DNA of 28,289 bases from positions 1 to 28,289 of the IMG/VR virus record IMGVR_UViG_3300032287_002627; one strand, 5' to 3'. Each line of letters begins with the position of its first letter. Position 1 is the stretch's first letter. The DNA comes from a virus. The notes under the pieces were generated by a model. That model made no database searches and had not been told where the DNA came from. It saw nothing but the letters and a program-made list of their open reading frames with translations. Positions 23,082 to 28,289 of this stretch are shown here, piece by piece. Both the position numbers and the translations under genes were made by a program.

Positions 23082-25277
23082 ATGGCGAAGCTGACACTCG
23101 AAGAGATCCTGAAGCGCGACCAGGGCTATCAGGCTATGGCTGCCGCGATGAAAAACGCGCCGAGCAGCCAGGGCTCGATCTCGGCATACAATCCCGGCTT
23201 CGGCGAGAAGGCGGCGAATTGGTTCAACGATACCTTCTACGGCGGTGGAAAGATGGCCTACAGCCCCGCCAGGCGCCTCGAGACGGCTCTCGAGTGGTCG
23301 CCACCAGGCATCGCCTTCAACTCCGGCCAGGCCATTGGCAGGGAGATGAACAAGGGCGACGTGGGTGGCGTAGGCCGCGAGCTCGCCATGGCAGTGGTGC
23401 CTGGCGCAGGCCCGGTCAAAGGCGCGGTGAAGAAGGCCGGCAAGAAGCTAACCACTGACGTTGCAATGAAGTCTGCGCGCGGTGCCGGGAAAACGTCTGA
23501 AGAGCTTTTACAGGCAGCTCTTGCTACGCCACGCAAGATGAACAAGGGCGGCGACTTCATGGGAGCCCCTCCCGGCATCTCGACGCCGGAGCAAGAGCAG
23601 GCCATGATCTCTGACTTGATGGCCCGCCTCCGCGCCAACCCAAACGAGGACGGTTTCTACGACAGCTCGCAAGACGCCATTCGTCAGTGGACGGATGACC
23701 CGCAGATGGCCCGCCGCTTCGTCTCCAGCTCGGGGCACACGTCGAACATGATGTCTCCGCTGCCCAACACCAACTACGCCATCAAGGGCATGAACCAGTA
23801 CGCGGTCGGCGATGACATCAACACTGGCATGTTCCACAAGGCAGCCAGCCCCAAGGTTAAGGCCAGCTTTGATGCGGATCGCCTGTCGGCTGACCCCAAG
23901 ACGGGCCAGTACAGCTACCACCTGCTGCCGCAGGAGCATCGCCCGGCTGACTTTGGCGACTATGCATGGGGCGGAGAGCGCGCTGTCAACCCCGGTCGTG
24001 CCGTCCACGACACATGGGACAAGTACGCATTCCGCTACCCGGAGAAGCCCGTGAAGGCACCTGACGGATCGACCAAGATGTCGATGCCTGCGGCGTCCGA
24101 TCCCGAGCATCTTTTCATGGACCGCGCCTACAACAAAATGCTGCGCAAAGCCCGTCGTGATCCCGATCTGCGCCGCCGCCTCGGCCCCATCGCCAAGGGC
24201 TATGAGCGCGCTCAGTCGAGCTTGTGGGGCACCGAGCGTGCCGCTGCGGAGATGTTCGACGTGCTGCCCTTCGACCAGATCATGGACCAGACCTCGGGCT
24301 TCACACAGATGGCAGCGATTCCAGGCCCTTCCACTGGCATCGTGCAGGCATTGCTCAACGCGGACTTGCCCACGAAACGGGCATACACCGACGATATGTT
24401 CAAAGCCATCTCGACGCCTGACGGTGCCAACATCCCAGCCCGCGCTCTGGGCATGAGCCCGCCTATGCGCGAGGGCTTCGGACCGTGGCAAAACATGATG
24501 GAGCCAAACCGCACCATCGACTTTGCTGTCGCAACCAACAACGGCGGCATGGACAAGGCAATTGATCCTTCAAGCGCCAAGGCCGCCGGGACAATGCGCG
24601 AATGGAACCAGTTCCTTCTTGGTCAGGAGGGGTCCGGCTTCACCACGCCGCGAGTCGATGGTGCTGCGGCTCCCCGTATGAAGGACGGCGCACCAACCCG
24701 CGCTGATCTTGGCAATATTGCCTCAATCAAGGGCGTGAAAATGGACAGCCCGAAGAGCTTCCAGAAGGCAACAAACGCGCTGGAGAAGATCTATGGCCCT
24801 AACTGGAGCGACGCCGTTGTGGTTCAGGCTGGCCGCAATGGTGAAATGCTGCTGAAGAACATAACGGGCAAAAACAACACAGAGTTCCAGAAAGCCGCCA
24901 GTGAAGTCCACCGCATGATGGGCGGCGTTGGGCAGGAGCGCATGCGTGATGTTGGAAACGACTTCCGCTATGTGCAGTTCAACGATCCAAGCTACCGCAC
25001 GCTTATGGACGGGACGCGCAACAATCCAGTGCTGAAAAAGACCTTTGATGAAAAGGTTCTCCCGCACATTGGGCGATTGCAGAAAGTGAGCGAAACCTGG
25101 GCCAAGAAGATGGGCGTGCCCGCCGACACTGTTCCTGACCGAGTGCGCAGGATCTTCATGAAGGCAGGCGAGAATTGGCCGCAGGCCATGGACGAGGCGG
25201 TAAAGAAGGGCATCATTCCCGCGGCCGCGGCGACGTTCCTATACGGTCAGTTGGGCGCCGAGCGGGGCACCCAGTGA
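23082..25277 (+). CDS. Large virion-region protein, unknown function
   Basis: The 731-residue protein is preceded by TTAGAGGGGATTTAGATATG (weak ribosome site). It is the last late gene. The first 150 residues have a Gly/Pro-containing hydrophobic part (LAMAVVPGAGPVKGAVKKAG) seen in ejection proteins. The remainder is mixed and globular-looking, with DSSQDAIRQWTDDPQMARRF and LEKIYGPNWSDAVVVQAG. I see no catalytic motif. It could be a multi-domain protein carried into the cell with DNA. Its last 31 bp overlap a convergent minus-strand gene. Confidence 0.7.
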   Translation: MAKLTLEEILKRDQGYQAMAAAMKNAPSSQGSISAYNPGFGEKAANWFNDTFYGGGKMAYSPARRLETALEWSPPGIAFNSGQAIGREMNKGDVGGVGRELAMAVVPGAGPVKGAVKKAGKKLTTDVAMKSARGAGKTSEELLQAALATPRKMNKGGDFMGAPPGISTPEQEQAMISDLMARLRANPNEDGFYDSSQDAIRQWTDDPQMARRFVSSSGHTSNMMSPLPNTNYAIKGMNQYAVGDDINTGMFHKAASPKVKASFDADRLSADPKTGQYSYHLLPQEHRPADFGDYAWGGERAVNPGRAVHDTWDKYAFRYPEKPVKAPDGSTKMSMPAASDPEHLFMDRAYNKMLRKARRDPDLRRRLGPIAKGYERAQSSLWGTERAAAEMFDVLPFDQIMDQTSGFTQMAAIPGPSTGIVQALLNADLPTKRAYTDDMFKAISTPDGANIPARALGMSPPMREGFGPWQNMMEPNRTIDFAVATNNGGMDKAIDPSSAKAAGTMREWNQFLLGQEGSGFTTPRVDGAAAPRMKDGAPTRADLGNIASIKGVKMDSPKSFQKATNALEKIYGPNWSDAVVVQAGRNGEMLLKNITGKNNTEFQKAASEVHRMMGGVGQERMRDVGNDFRYVQFNDPSYRTLMDGTRNNPVLKKTFDEKVLPHIGRLQKVSETWAKKMGVPADTVPDRVRRIFMKAGENWPQAMDEAVKKGIIPAAAATFLYGQLGAERGTQ

Positions 25278-25423
25278 TATAAGAGGTGCTCCTGCTCACG
25301 ATTTATCCGACGCTCTTCAATCCATGCGTCGACCTCGGCACGGGTCATGCCACACCATGACTCGTGCCGTTTGGTAGCCCATTCCGGGTCGATCGCGTTT
25401 CTAGATTTCGGCGGCTTTTTCAT
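25247..25423 (-). CDS. Small protein next to the att-like region (58 residues)
   Basis: ATG at 25423 (minus) has GGAG at about -12 and opens a 59-codon frame to TGA at 25249-25247. The protein is basic and charged, beginning MKKPPKSRNAIDPEWATKRH, then CGMTRAEVDAWIEERRI and EQEHLLYHWVPRSAPN. No membrane helix. It has its own promoter-like sequence about 70 nt upstream. It is convergent with the last late gene and overlaps it by 31 bp. Size, charge and location beside the integrase and att-like repeats would fit a recombination directionality factor or regulator, but I see no known family; that is speculation. Confidence 0.6.
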   Translation of the reverse strand: MKKPPKSRNAIDPEWATKRHESWCGMTRAEVDAWIEERRINREQEHLLYHWVPRSAPN

Positions 25424-25492
25424 GCCGGGTGCTCCGCTTTAGCAGTTTGGGCATCGTGCCCAGGCCGCAAGTTGGTTAAATCGCCACCGAAC

Positions 25493-25521
25493 AATCTATC
25501 TTAAACCGGCAACTCTGTCAA
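25493..25521 (-). promoter_or_regulatory. Leftward sigma70-type promoter
   Basis: On the minus strand, TTGACA (25521-25516, 6/6 match) and TAGATT (25498-25493, 4/6) are separated by exactly 17 bp. It points at the 58-residue gene starting at 25423. In the leader, TGGGCA-TCG-TGCCCA (25448-25462) can form a 6-bp hairpin. Boxes are seen directly; activity is inferred. Confidence 0.55.
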
Positions 25522-25548
25522 AAAAAGAGCGCCTAATGGTGGCTGGGG

Positions 25549-25582
25549 AGGCCTGTAACTCCCGAAGCTGAGTTACAGGCCT
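25549..25582. repeat. 34-bp element: 13-bp perfect inverted arms, 8-bp spacer
   Basis: Left arm AGGCCTGTAACTC (25549-25561) and right arm GAGTTACAGGCCT (25570-25582) are perfect reverse complements around the asymmetric spacer CCGAAGCT. The 13-8-13 layout equals that of loxP and is the general form of tyrosine-recombinase core sites. A transcription terminator or mRNA hairpin is the alternative, but no T-run follows directly on either strand. Confidence 0.75.
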
Positions 25583-25622
25583 TACAGGCCTGTCATGACT
25601 TGTCATGACTTGTCACTTGACA
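25582..25622. repeat. Tandem TGTCATGACT boxes beside the 34-bp element
   Basis: TTACAGGCC is repeated in tandem at 25573-25581 and 25582-25590, TGTCATGACT at 25591-25600 and 25601-25610, and a degenerate TGTCA-CT-TGACA follows at 25611-25622. Each TGTCATGACT holds the palindrome GTCATGAC. A spacing of 10 bp puts the boxes on one face of the helix, typical of cooperative protein binding. Confidence 0.75.
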
Positions 25623-25658
25623 GGCGACAGCCGGAACCCATTGCGCGGGGGTCAAAAA

Positions 25659-25843
25659 GGTTAGGGGCAAAAAAATATTCGGCGAGGGATTTCAATGGCC
25701 CGGAAGTGGCTGGTTAGGGGCAAAAAACCCTCTAACTCTTAGGAATCAGCAAAAAATGCCAGTCTCTCATCGCCCACCATTACCTTCAAAAACCCCTTAT
25801 TTTTAAGCCTTTTCAGGGCCGGTTAGGGGCAGGGTTAGGGGCA
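25659..25843. repeat. Four direct copies of GGTTAGGGGCA (candidate integrase arm sites)
   Basis: Exact copies lie at 25659-25669, 25712-25722, 25821-25831 and 25833-25843. The first two continue into A-tracts. The last two lie in the end of the integrase gene, where they encode a tandem LPLT-LPLT. Repeats beside an integrase gene commonly are arm-type binding sites of its N-terminal domain. Confidence 0.8.
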
Positions 25844-26864
25844 GCATCTTGGTGACGCTGCCCAGCGACAGCTTCTTCCGGCTGGCCGAGCGGATGTAGG
25901 TGGCAGCTTCCGTCGAGCCATGTGCCCAGCCGAAGACGGAGTTGAGCTCGGCCTCCGTGGCGCCGTTCTCGGCCATGCGCTTTGCAGCCAGTTTCCTGAG
26001 CCCGTGGGACGAGCCGGGCACCTTTGCCTTCACGCAGGCCCGCTTGAACCAGTTGCCGAAGCCCTCCTTCACGAATGGCTTGCCGAAGGATGTCACGAGG
26101 TAAGTCTTTTCACCTACCGGCGTTGCGGCGATCGAGGTCGCCAGCGGCGGCAGGATCGAGATGGTGACCTCGACCGGCTTGCCGCTGTTCCGGCTCTTCT
26201 CGGTGGTGATCGTGATCTGGTCGTCGCGCGTGTTTTGCCGGCCCAGCCTGACGACGTCTGAGCGGCGCACGCCGGTGAAGACGAGCAGGTCGAAGGCAAG
26301 CCGCTCGCGGGTGCCTACAGGCCAGCACTCCTCGAAGTCCTGAGCCTCGTCCTCTGTCCAGGGGTGGAACCCCTTGGTCTTTACCCGCACCGGCTCCACG
26401 CCCTTCGCCGGGTTCTCCTTGACCCACTGGCGCTCGACGGCGAACTTCCAAAGCGCCACGGAGCAGCGCAGGTACTTGTTGGCGTCGCTGGGCTTGTGAG
26501 CTCGGGTGTCACGGCCGGCCACGATCGACTCGGTGGTGAAGTCCTCGATCGGCGCGGTGCCGGCCCGTCGCCGCATCTCCTTGAGTTGGTAGGTGTATTG
26601 CTTCCGCGTCTCCTTGGCGGTCTGGCCCCACTGCGGGCTCGCCAGCCACTGATCAATCAGCCAGCCGAGCGTGCGGCCGCTCTGGAGCTCGCCAGACAGG
26701 TGCTGCGCGAGGAGCTTGCGGTAGGCCTCGTGGAACTCTTCCGAGCCGTAGGGATCGGGCAGGCGGATGCGCTGGCCCTTGCGCGTAGCCATAAAAAACC
26801 ACATGCGCCGGCCATGGCGAGACTTGTAGGTCTCGAGGTAAGGGGGTCTCTTTTTTCGGTCCAC
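25803..26864 (-). CDS. int: Tyrosine recombinase (phage integrase)
   Basis: This 353-residue enzyme integrates the phage genome by strand exchange at att sites. Catalytic residues are visible: R200 in FTGVRRSD, H287 and R290 in SSHGLRKL, H315 in FGWAHGS and the nucleophile Y323 in AATYIRSA; a lysine-bearing beta hairpin (TEKSRNSGKP) lies between. The N-terminal part has a SAM-like core-binding domain (LGWLIDQWLASP to RCSVALWKFAVERQW). Start GTG 26864 gives VDRKKRPPYLETYKSRHG, typical of rhizobial integrases; TTG 26900 would add 12 residues overlapping the upstream gene. It is the last gene of a leftward operon. Its 3' end carries two GGTTAGGGGCA copies. Confidence 0.93.
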   Translation of the reverse strand: MDRKKRPPYLETYKSRHGRRMWFFMATRKGQRIRLPDPYGSEEFHEAYRKLLAQHLSGELQSGRTLGWLIDQWLASPQWGQTAKETRKQYTYQLKEMRRRAGTAPIEDFTTESIVAGRDTRAHKPSDANKYLRCSVALWKFAVERQWVKENPAKGVEPVRVKTKGFHPWTEDEAQDFEECWPVGTRERLAFDLLVFTGVRRSDVVRLGRQNTRDDQITITTEKSRNSGKPVEVTISILPPLATSIAATPVGEKTYLVTSFGKPFVKEGFGNWFKRACVKAKVPGSSHGLRKLAAKRMAENGATEAELNSVFGWAHGSTEAATYIRSASRKKLSLGSVTKMLPLTLPLTGPEKA

Positions 26865-26871
26865 GCCGGCA

Positions 26872-27039
26872 TCAGGGCACCGGCAGCGGCCGTTTGTCAA
26901 CCTGGGCTGTGGATTGCAACGGGAGCGGCACCACCCGGATCGCGTCTGGGGTGATCTCGATGGTCATGCCTGACGCCTTGGCCGCCCGCAGCACGCGGGC
27001 CACCTCGGCCTCCGTGAAGCGGGCTGGCCTCTTACTCAC
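26872..27039 (-). CDS. Small conserved protein preceding the integrase (55 residues)
   Basis: GTG at 27039 opens a 56-codon frame. The protein begins VSKRPARFTEAEVARVLRAA and continues KASGMTIEITPDAIRVVPLP. This pattern, a short helix then a strand with ITPDxIRVVP, is one I recall directly upstream of integrase genes in many rhizobial prophages. Its start overlaps the previous gene's stop (GTGAGTAA). Its stop is 7 nt before the integrase GTG. Function unknown; possibly a recombination accessory factor. Confidence 0.75.
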   Translation of the reverse strand: MSKRPARFTEAEVARVLRAAKASGMTIEITPDAIRVVPLPLQSTAQVDKRPLPVP

Positions 27040-27208
27040 TGGCGTCAAACTCCTTCAGGTGGTCATCCCACCACTGCAGCACGCGCCGGGTCTCGTCGAC
27101 GCCGTGGTGCTGGATGTAGTCGGCGAGGATGGCCTCGAGGTAGAGGCCGAGGCGCCGTGAGCGGTGAAGCTGCACCGCGTCGCGGCACGCCTTGTCGAGG
27201 TCACTCAT
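27032..27208 (-). CDS. Small charged protein of the integrase operon (58 residues)
   Basis: ATG 27208, with GAGGCCAGCG upstream, starts MSDLDKACRDAVQLHRSRRL. The rest is helical, with EAILADYIQHHGVDETRRVL and ending HLKEFDASE. No family is recognised. It overlaps the next gene by 8 nt and is itself overlapped 8 nt by the upstream one, so translation is coupled. Starts further upstream are open but lack a ribosome site and would cover the previous gene. Confidence 0.75.
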   Translation of the reverse strand: MSDLDKACRDAVQLHRSRRLGLYLEAILADYIQHHGVDETRRVLQWWDDHLKEFDASE

Positions 27209-27218
27209 CGCTGGCCTC
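27196..27218. repeat. 23-bp direct repeat at gene junction, copy A
   Basis: An identical 23-bp sequence (ending ATCGCTGGCCTC on the plus strand) lies here and at 27822-27844. Both copies cover the same kind of junction: end of one gene (encoding EASDE then stop) and start of the next (MSDL), with the ribosome site included. Confidence 0.8.
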
Positions 27219-27467
27219 TGCAGGCGGGACGGGAAGGGGCATCCACGCGTAGACGCCATGAACTCGCTCATCACGCGGGCCGTGGACCCACTTCTGGCGG
27301 CCCGTGTTCCAATGAGCCACAGTTACGGTTGGCTGTGGCGCATCATCCGCGCTTCCGTACATCGCTTGCCAAAGACGCTGCTCTGGCCCACCGCGACATA
27401 TCCGGGCGACCAAGACATCACCACGGGGGCGGCGATCGCCCTTCTTGGGGTAGGTCCAGTCACTCAT
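27201..27467 (-). CDS. DUF551-type protein (88 residues)
   Basis: The protein begins MSDWTYPKKGDRRPRGDVLV and ends with VHGVYAWMPLPVPPAEASDE. The initial W-x-x-P, the central VTVAHWN and the terminal WMPLPxPP are the marks of DUF551, a family of small proteins common in phage accessory operons with no known activity. Start ATG 27467 is used because of the 8-nt overlap with the upstream stop; ATG 27476 is open too. Confidence 0.8.
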   Translation of the reverse strand: MSDWTYPKKGDRRPRGDVLVARICRGGPEQRLWQAMYGSADDAPQPTVTVAHWNTGRQKWVHGPRDERVHGVYAWMPLPVPPAEASDE

Positions 27468-27834
27468 CGTCGCCATCCTCCTCATCCGCGCCGTCCCAGT
27501 ACGGCAGACCGGGCAGTTCCAGTGGATCGATGTAATGGGACACCCCGCAGTAGGCCCACACACACCTGCCCGGTGAAACGCTCCAATCAACGCCAGCCTC
27601 CATCATCCACCGCCCCGTATCCTCTCGCCACTGCACCATGCTGTAGTATGTTTTGTCCTCAAACGGCGGGCGTTCAAGGCCAATTAACATGCGGTTTTTT
27701 GGCGCGTTTTCGTCGAGCGGCTTGGGCGTCAGCAAGGCCTGTAGCCTTTCGATCTCGTCGGCGGCATCTGCTGCCAACTCATCGCTCAAATCGTGCGTGT
27801 GGTAATCCCGCAGCCGCTGCACGAGGTCACTCAT
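27460..27834 (-). CDS. Phage accessory protein, N-terminal helix plus DUF551-like part (124 residues)
   Basis: Start ATG 27834 gives MSDLVQRLRDYHTHDLSDEL, then AADEIERLQALL. This N-terminal helix is a very common opening of small phage accessory proteins. Residues 40-124 (PPFEDKTYYSMVQWREDTGR to GLPYWDGADEE) have Trp-rich short strands that resemble DUF551-like domains. The acidic tail ends EEDGDDE. It overlaps both neighbours by 8 nt. Function unknown. Confidence 0.75.
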   Translation of the reverse strand: MSDLVQRLRDYHTHDLSDELAADAADEIERLQALLTPKPLDENAPKNRMLIGLERPPFEDKTYYSMVQWREDTGRWMMEAGVDWSVSPGRCVWAYCGVSHYIDPLELPGLPYWDGADEEDGDDE

Positions 27835-27844
27835 CGCTGGCCTC
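27822..27844. repeat. 23-bp direct repeat at gene junction, copy B
   Basis: Second copy of the 23-bp junction repeat also found at 27196-27218. It spans the end of the 83-residue gene and the start of the 124-residue gene, with the same reading frames as in copy A. Confidence 0.8.
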
Positions 27845-28078
27845 CTGCGGCAGGGGGAGTACAAAATACGAGTATTCCGCGTTTATGTCCCGCCGGTGAA
27901 GTGTCATCCCCGGCCACGCCTCCAGCATGGCGAGAAAAGCAGCGCGCATTTCCGCCTGATAGCCGCGCCTGCTTTCGTCAGACAGGTGGACCCACACGCA
28001 GGCATCCACGCGCCGTTCTATAAATGCCCTCGCCCCCGCCTCCAGCGCAGCGGGTGGGATGTGAATGTCGTGTGCCAT
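27827..28078 (-). CDS. Small phage accessory protein (83 residues)
   Basis: ATG 28078 overlaps the upstream stop (TGATG). The protein starts MAHDIHIPPAALEAGARAFI and has a middle helix, RRGYQAEMRAAFLAMLEAWP. The phrase IPxAALEAxARA with AAxLAMLxAWPGM is a pattern I recall from small accessory proteins of rhizobial phages; no function is known. The C-terminus has a short strand (SYFVLPLPQ). Confidence 0.75.
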   Translation of the reverse strand: MAHDIHIPPAALEAGARAFIERRVDACVWVHLSDESRRGYQAEMRAAFLAMLEAWPGMTLHRRDINAEYSYFVLPLPQEASDE

Positions 28079-28289
28079 CACGCCTTTCCGTTCAGAATCG
28101 CCATGATGTCGAGCGCGCGCTGCTCGAACTCGTTGGAGATCGCCACCTTGCGGTCGGCGATCTTCTCGCGGCGCGCATCGAGAAAGGCGTTGAACTTGGA
28201 CCTCTCTGCCTCGATCTCAGCAAGCTCACGGTCAAGGTGGCTCAGCAAGGTTTCGAACAAGACGGTGTCGTTGGCGGCAAAGTTGTCGA
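28078..28289 (-). CDS. Coiled-coil phage protein, 5' end outside window (partial)
   Basis: The minus-strand frame stays open to the right edge, reading DNFAANDTVLFETLLSHLDR, then ELAEIEAERSKFNAFLDARR and DRKVAISNEFEQRALDIMAI, ending LNGKA. The highly charged helical sequence should form a coiled coil. A TTG at 28260 could serve as start, but the residues before it look like coding sequence, so a start just outside the window is more likely. It is the first visible gene of the leftward operon. Confidence 0.7.
   Translation of the reverse strand, partial: DNFAANDTVLFETLLSHLDRELAEIEAERSKFNAFLDARREKIADRKVAISNEFEQRALDIMAILNGKA

Larger units (their letters stand above)
25424..25802. other. Gene-free, repeat-dense intergenic region (candidate attP)
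   Basis: No gene-length frame is visible. The stretch holds a leftward promoter, a 34-bp inverted repeat, tandem TGTCATGACT boxes, two of four GGTTAGGGGCA copies, and five A-tracts (near 25521, 25654, 25669, 25722, 25751) that would bend DNA. It lies at the 3' end of the integrase gene and between convergent transcripts. This architecture is what one expects of a tyrosine-recombinase attachment site; no tRNA-like sequence is present. Confidence 0.5.

Noticed and set aside
26657-26872. Minus frame starting in TGATG after the 55-residue gene (MPAWTEKRDPLTS)
   Set aside because: The overlap looks tempting as a coupled start, but it is out of frame with the integrase and gives no sensible protein; a frameshift near the integrase start is not needed.
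26364-26954. Plus-strand frame opposite the integrase
   Set aside because: Opposite all catalytic motifs of the integrase; a shadow.
1-28289. tRNA genes, CRISPR arrays, insertion sequences
   Set aside because: No cloverleaf or CCA-ending tRNA-like sequence, no regularly spaced repeat-spacer array and no transposase seen on either strand.

Overview
This window is the late (structural) region plus the integration end of a temperate, short-tailed phage. The DNA is GC-rich (roughly 60-65% by eye). The gene families point to an alphaproteobacterial, probably rhizobial-type host: a GTA-type head-spike base protein (Rcc01079-like), a DUF5309/SU10-type capsid protein, and small DUF551-type genes ahead of a tyrosine integrase. 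The host assignment is inference from families. No tape measure, tail tube or sheath gene is visible. A podovirus-type portal, adaptor, nozzle-like protein and several ejection-type proteins are present, so podovirus morphology is the best reading.

Layout. Positions 8-5845 (+): terminase large subunit, P22-like portal, a small protein, a scaffold-like protein and the major capsid protein, ending in a strong hairpin. Positions 5898-9887 (+): small head proteins, a head-spike base protein, a repeat-rich glycan-binding-type fibre and an accessory protein. Positions 9887-14819 (+): M15 endolysin, head-tail adaptor, tail fibre with a chaperone-like partner, nozzle-like protein and a small tail protein. 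Positions 14819-15976 (+): three small membrane proteins (spanin/holin-like) and a GNAT-like protein. Positions 15979-25277 (+): Gly/Met/Gln-rich and large ejection-type virion proteins with a lysozyme-domain protein. Almost every gene on this strand overlaps the next by 1-13 nt or is separated by a few bases, so it reads as one late operon.

Two small genes run against the late operon and are easily missed: a 57-residue two-helix membrane protein at 21192-21365 (-), and a 58-residue protein at 25247-25423 (-) with its own TTGACA/TAGATT promoter.

Positions 25424-25802 hold no gene but are dense in repeats: a 34-bp element made of 13-bp perfect inverted arms around an 8-bp asymmetric spacer (the geometry of loxP), tandem TGTCATGACT boxes, and four copies of GGTTAGGGGCA, two of them inside the end of the integrase gene. 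I propose this as the phage attachment site (attP) with integrase arm sites. From 25803 to the right edge, a tightly overlapping minus-strand operon runs from a partial coiled-coil gene through small DUF551-type genes to the integrase. If attP is really in the gap, the DNA was in its non-integrated form when sequenced.
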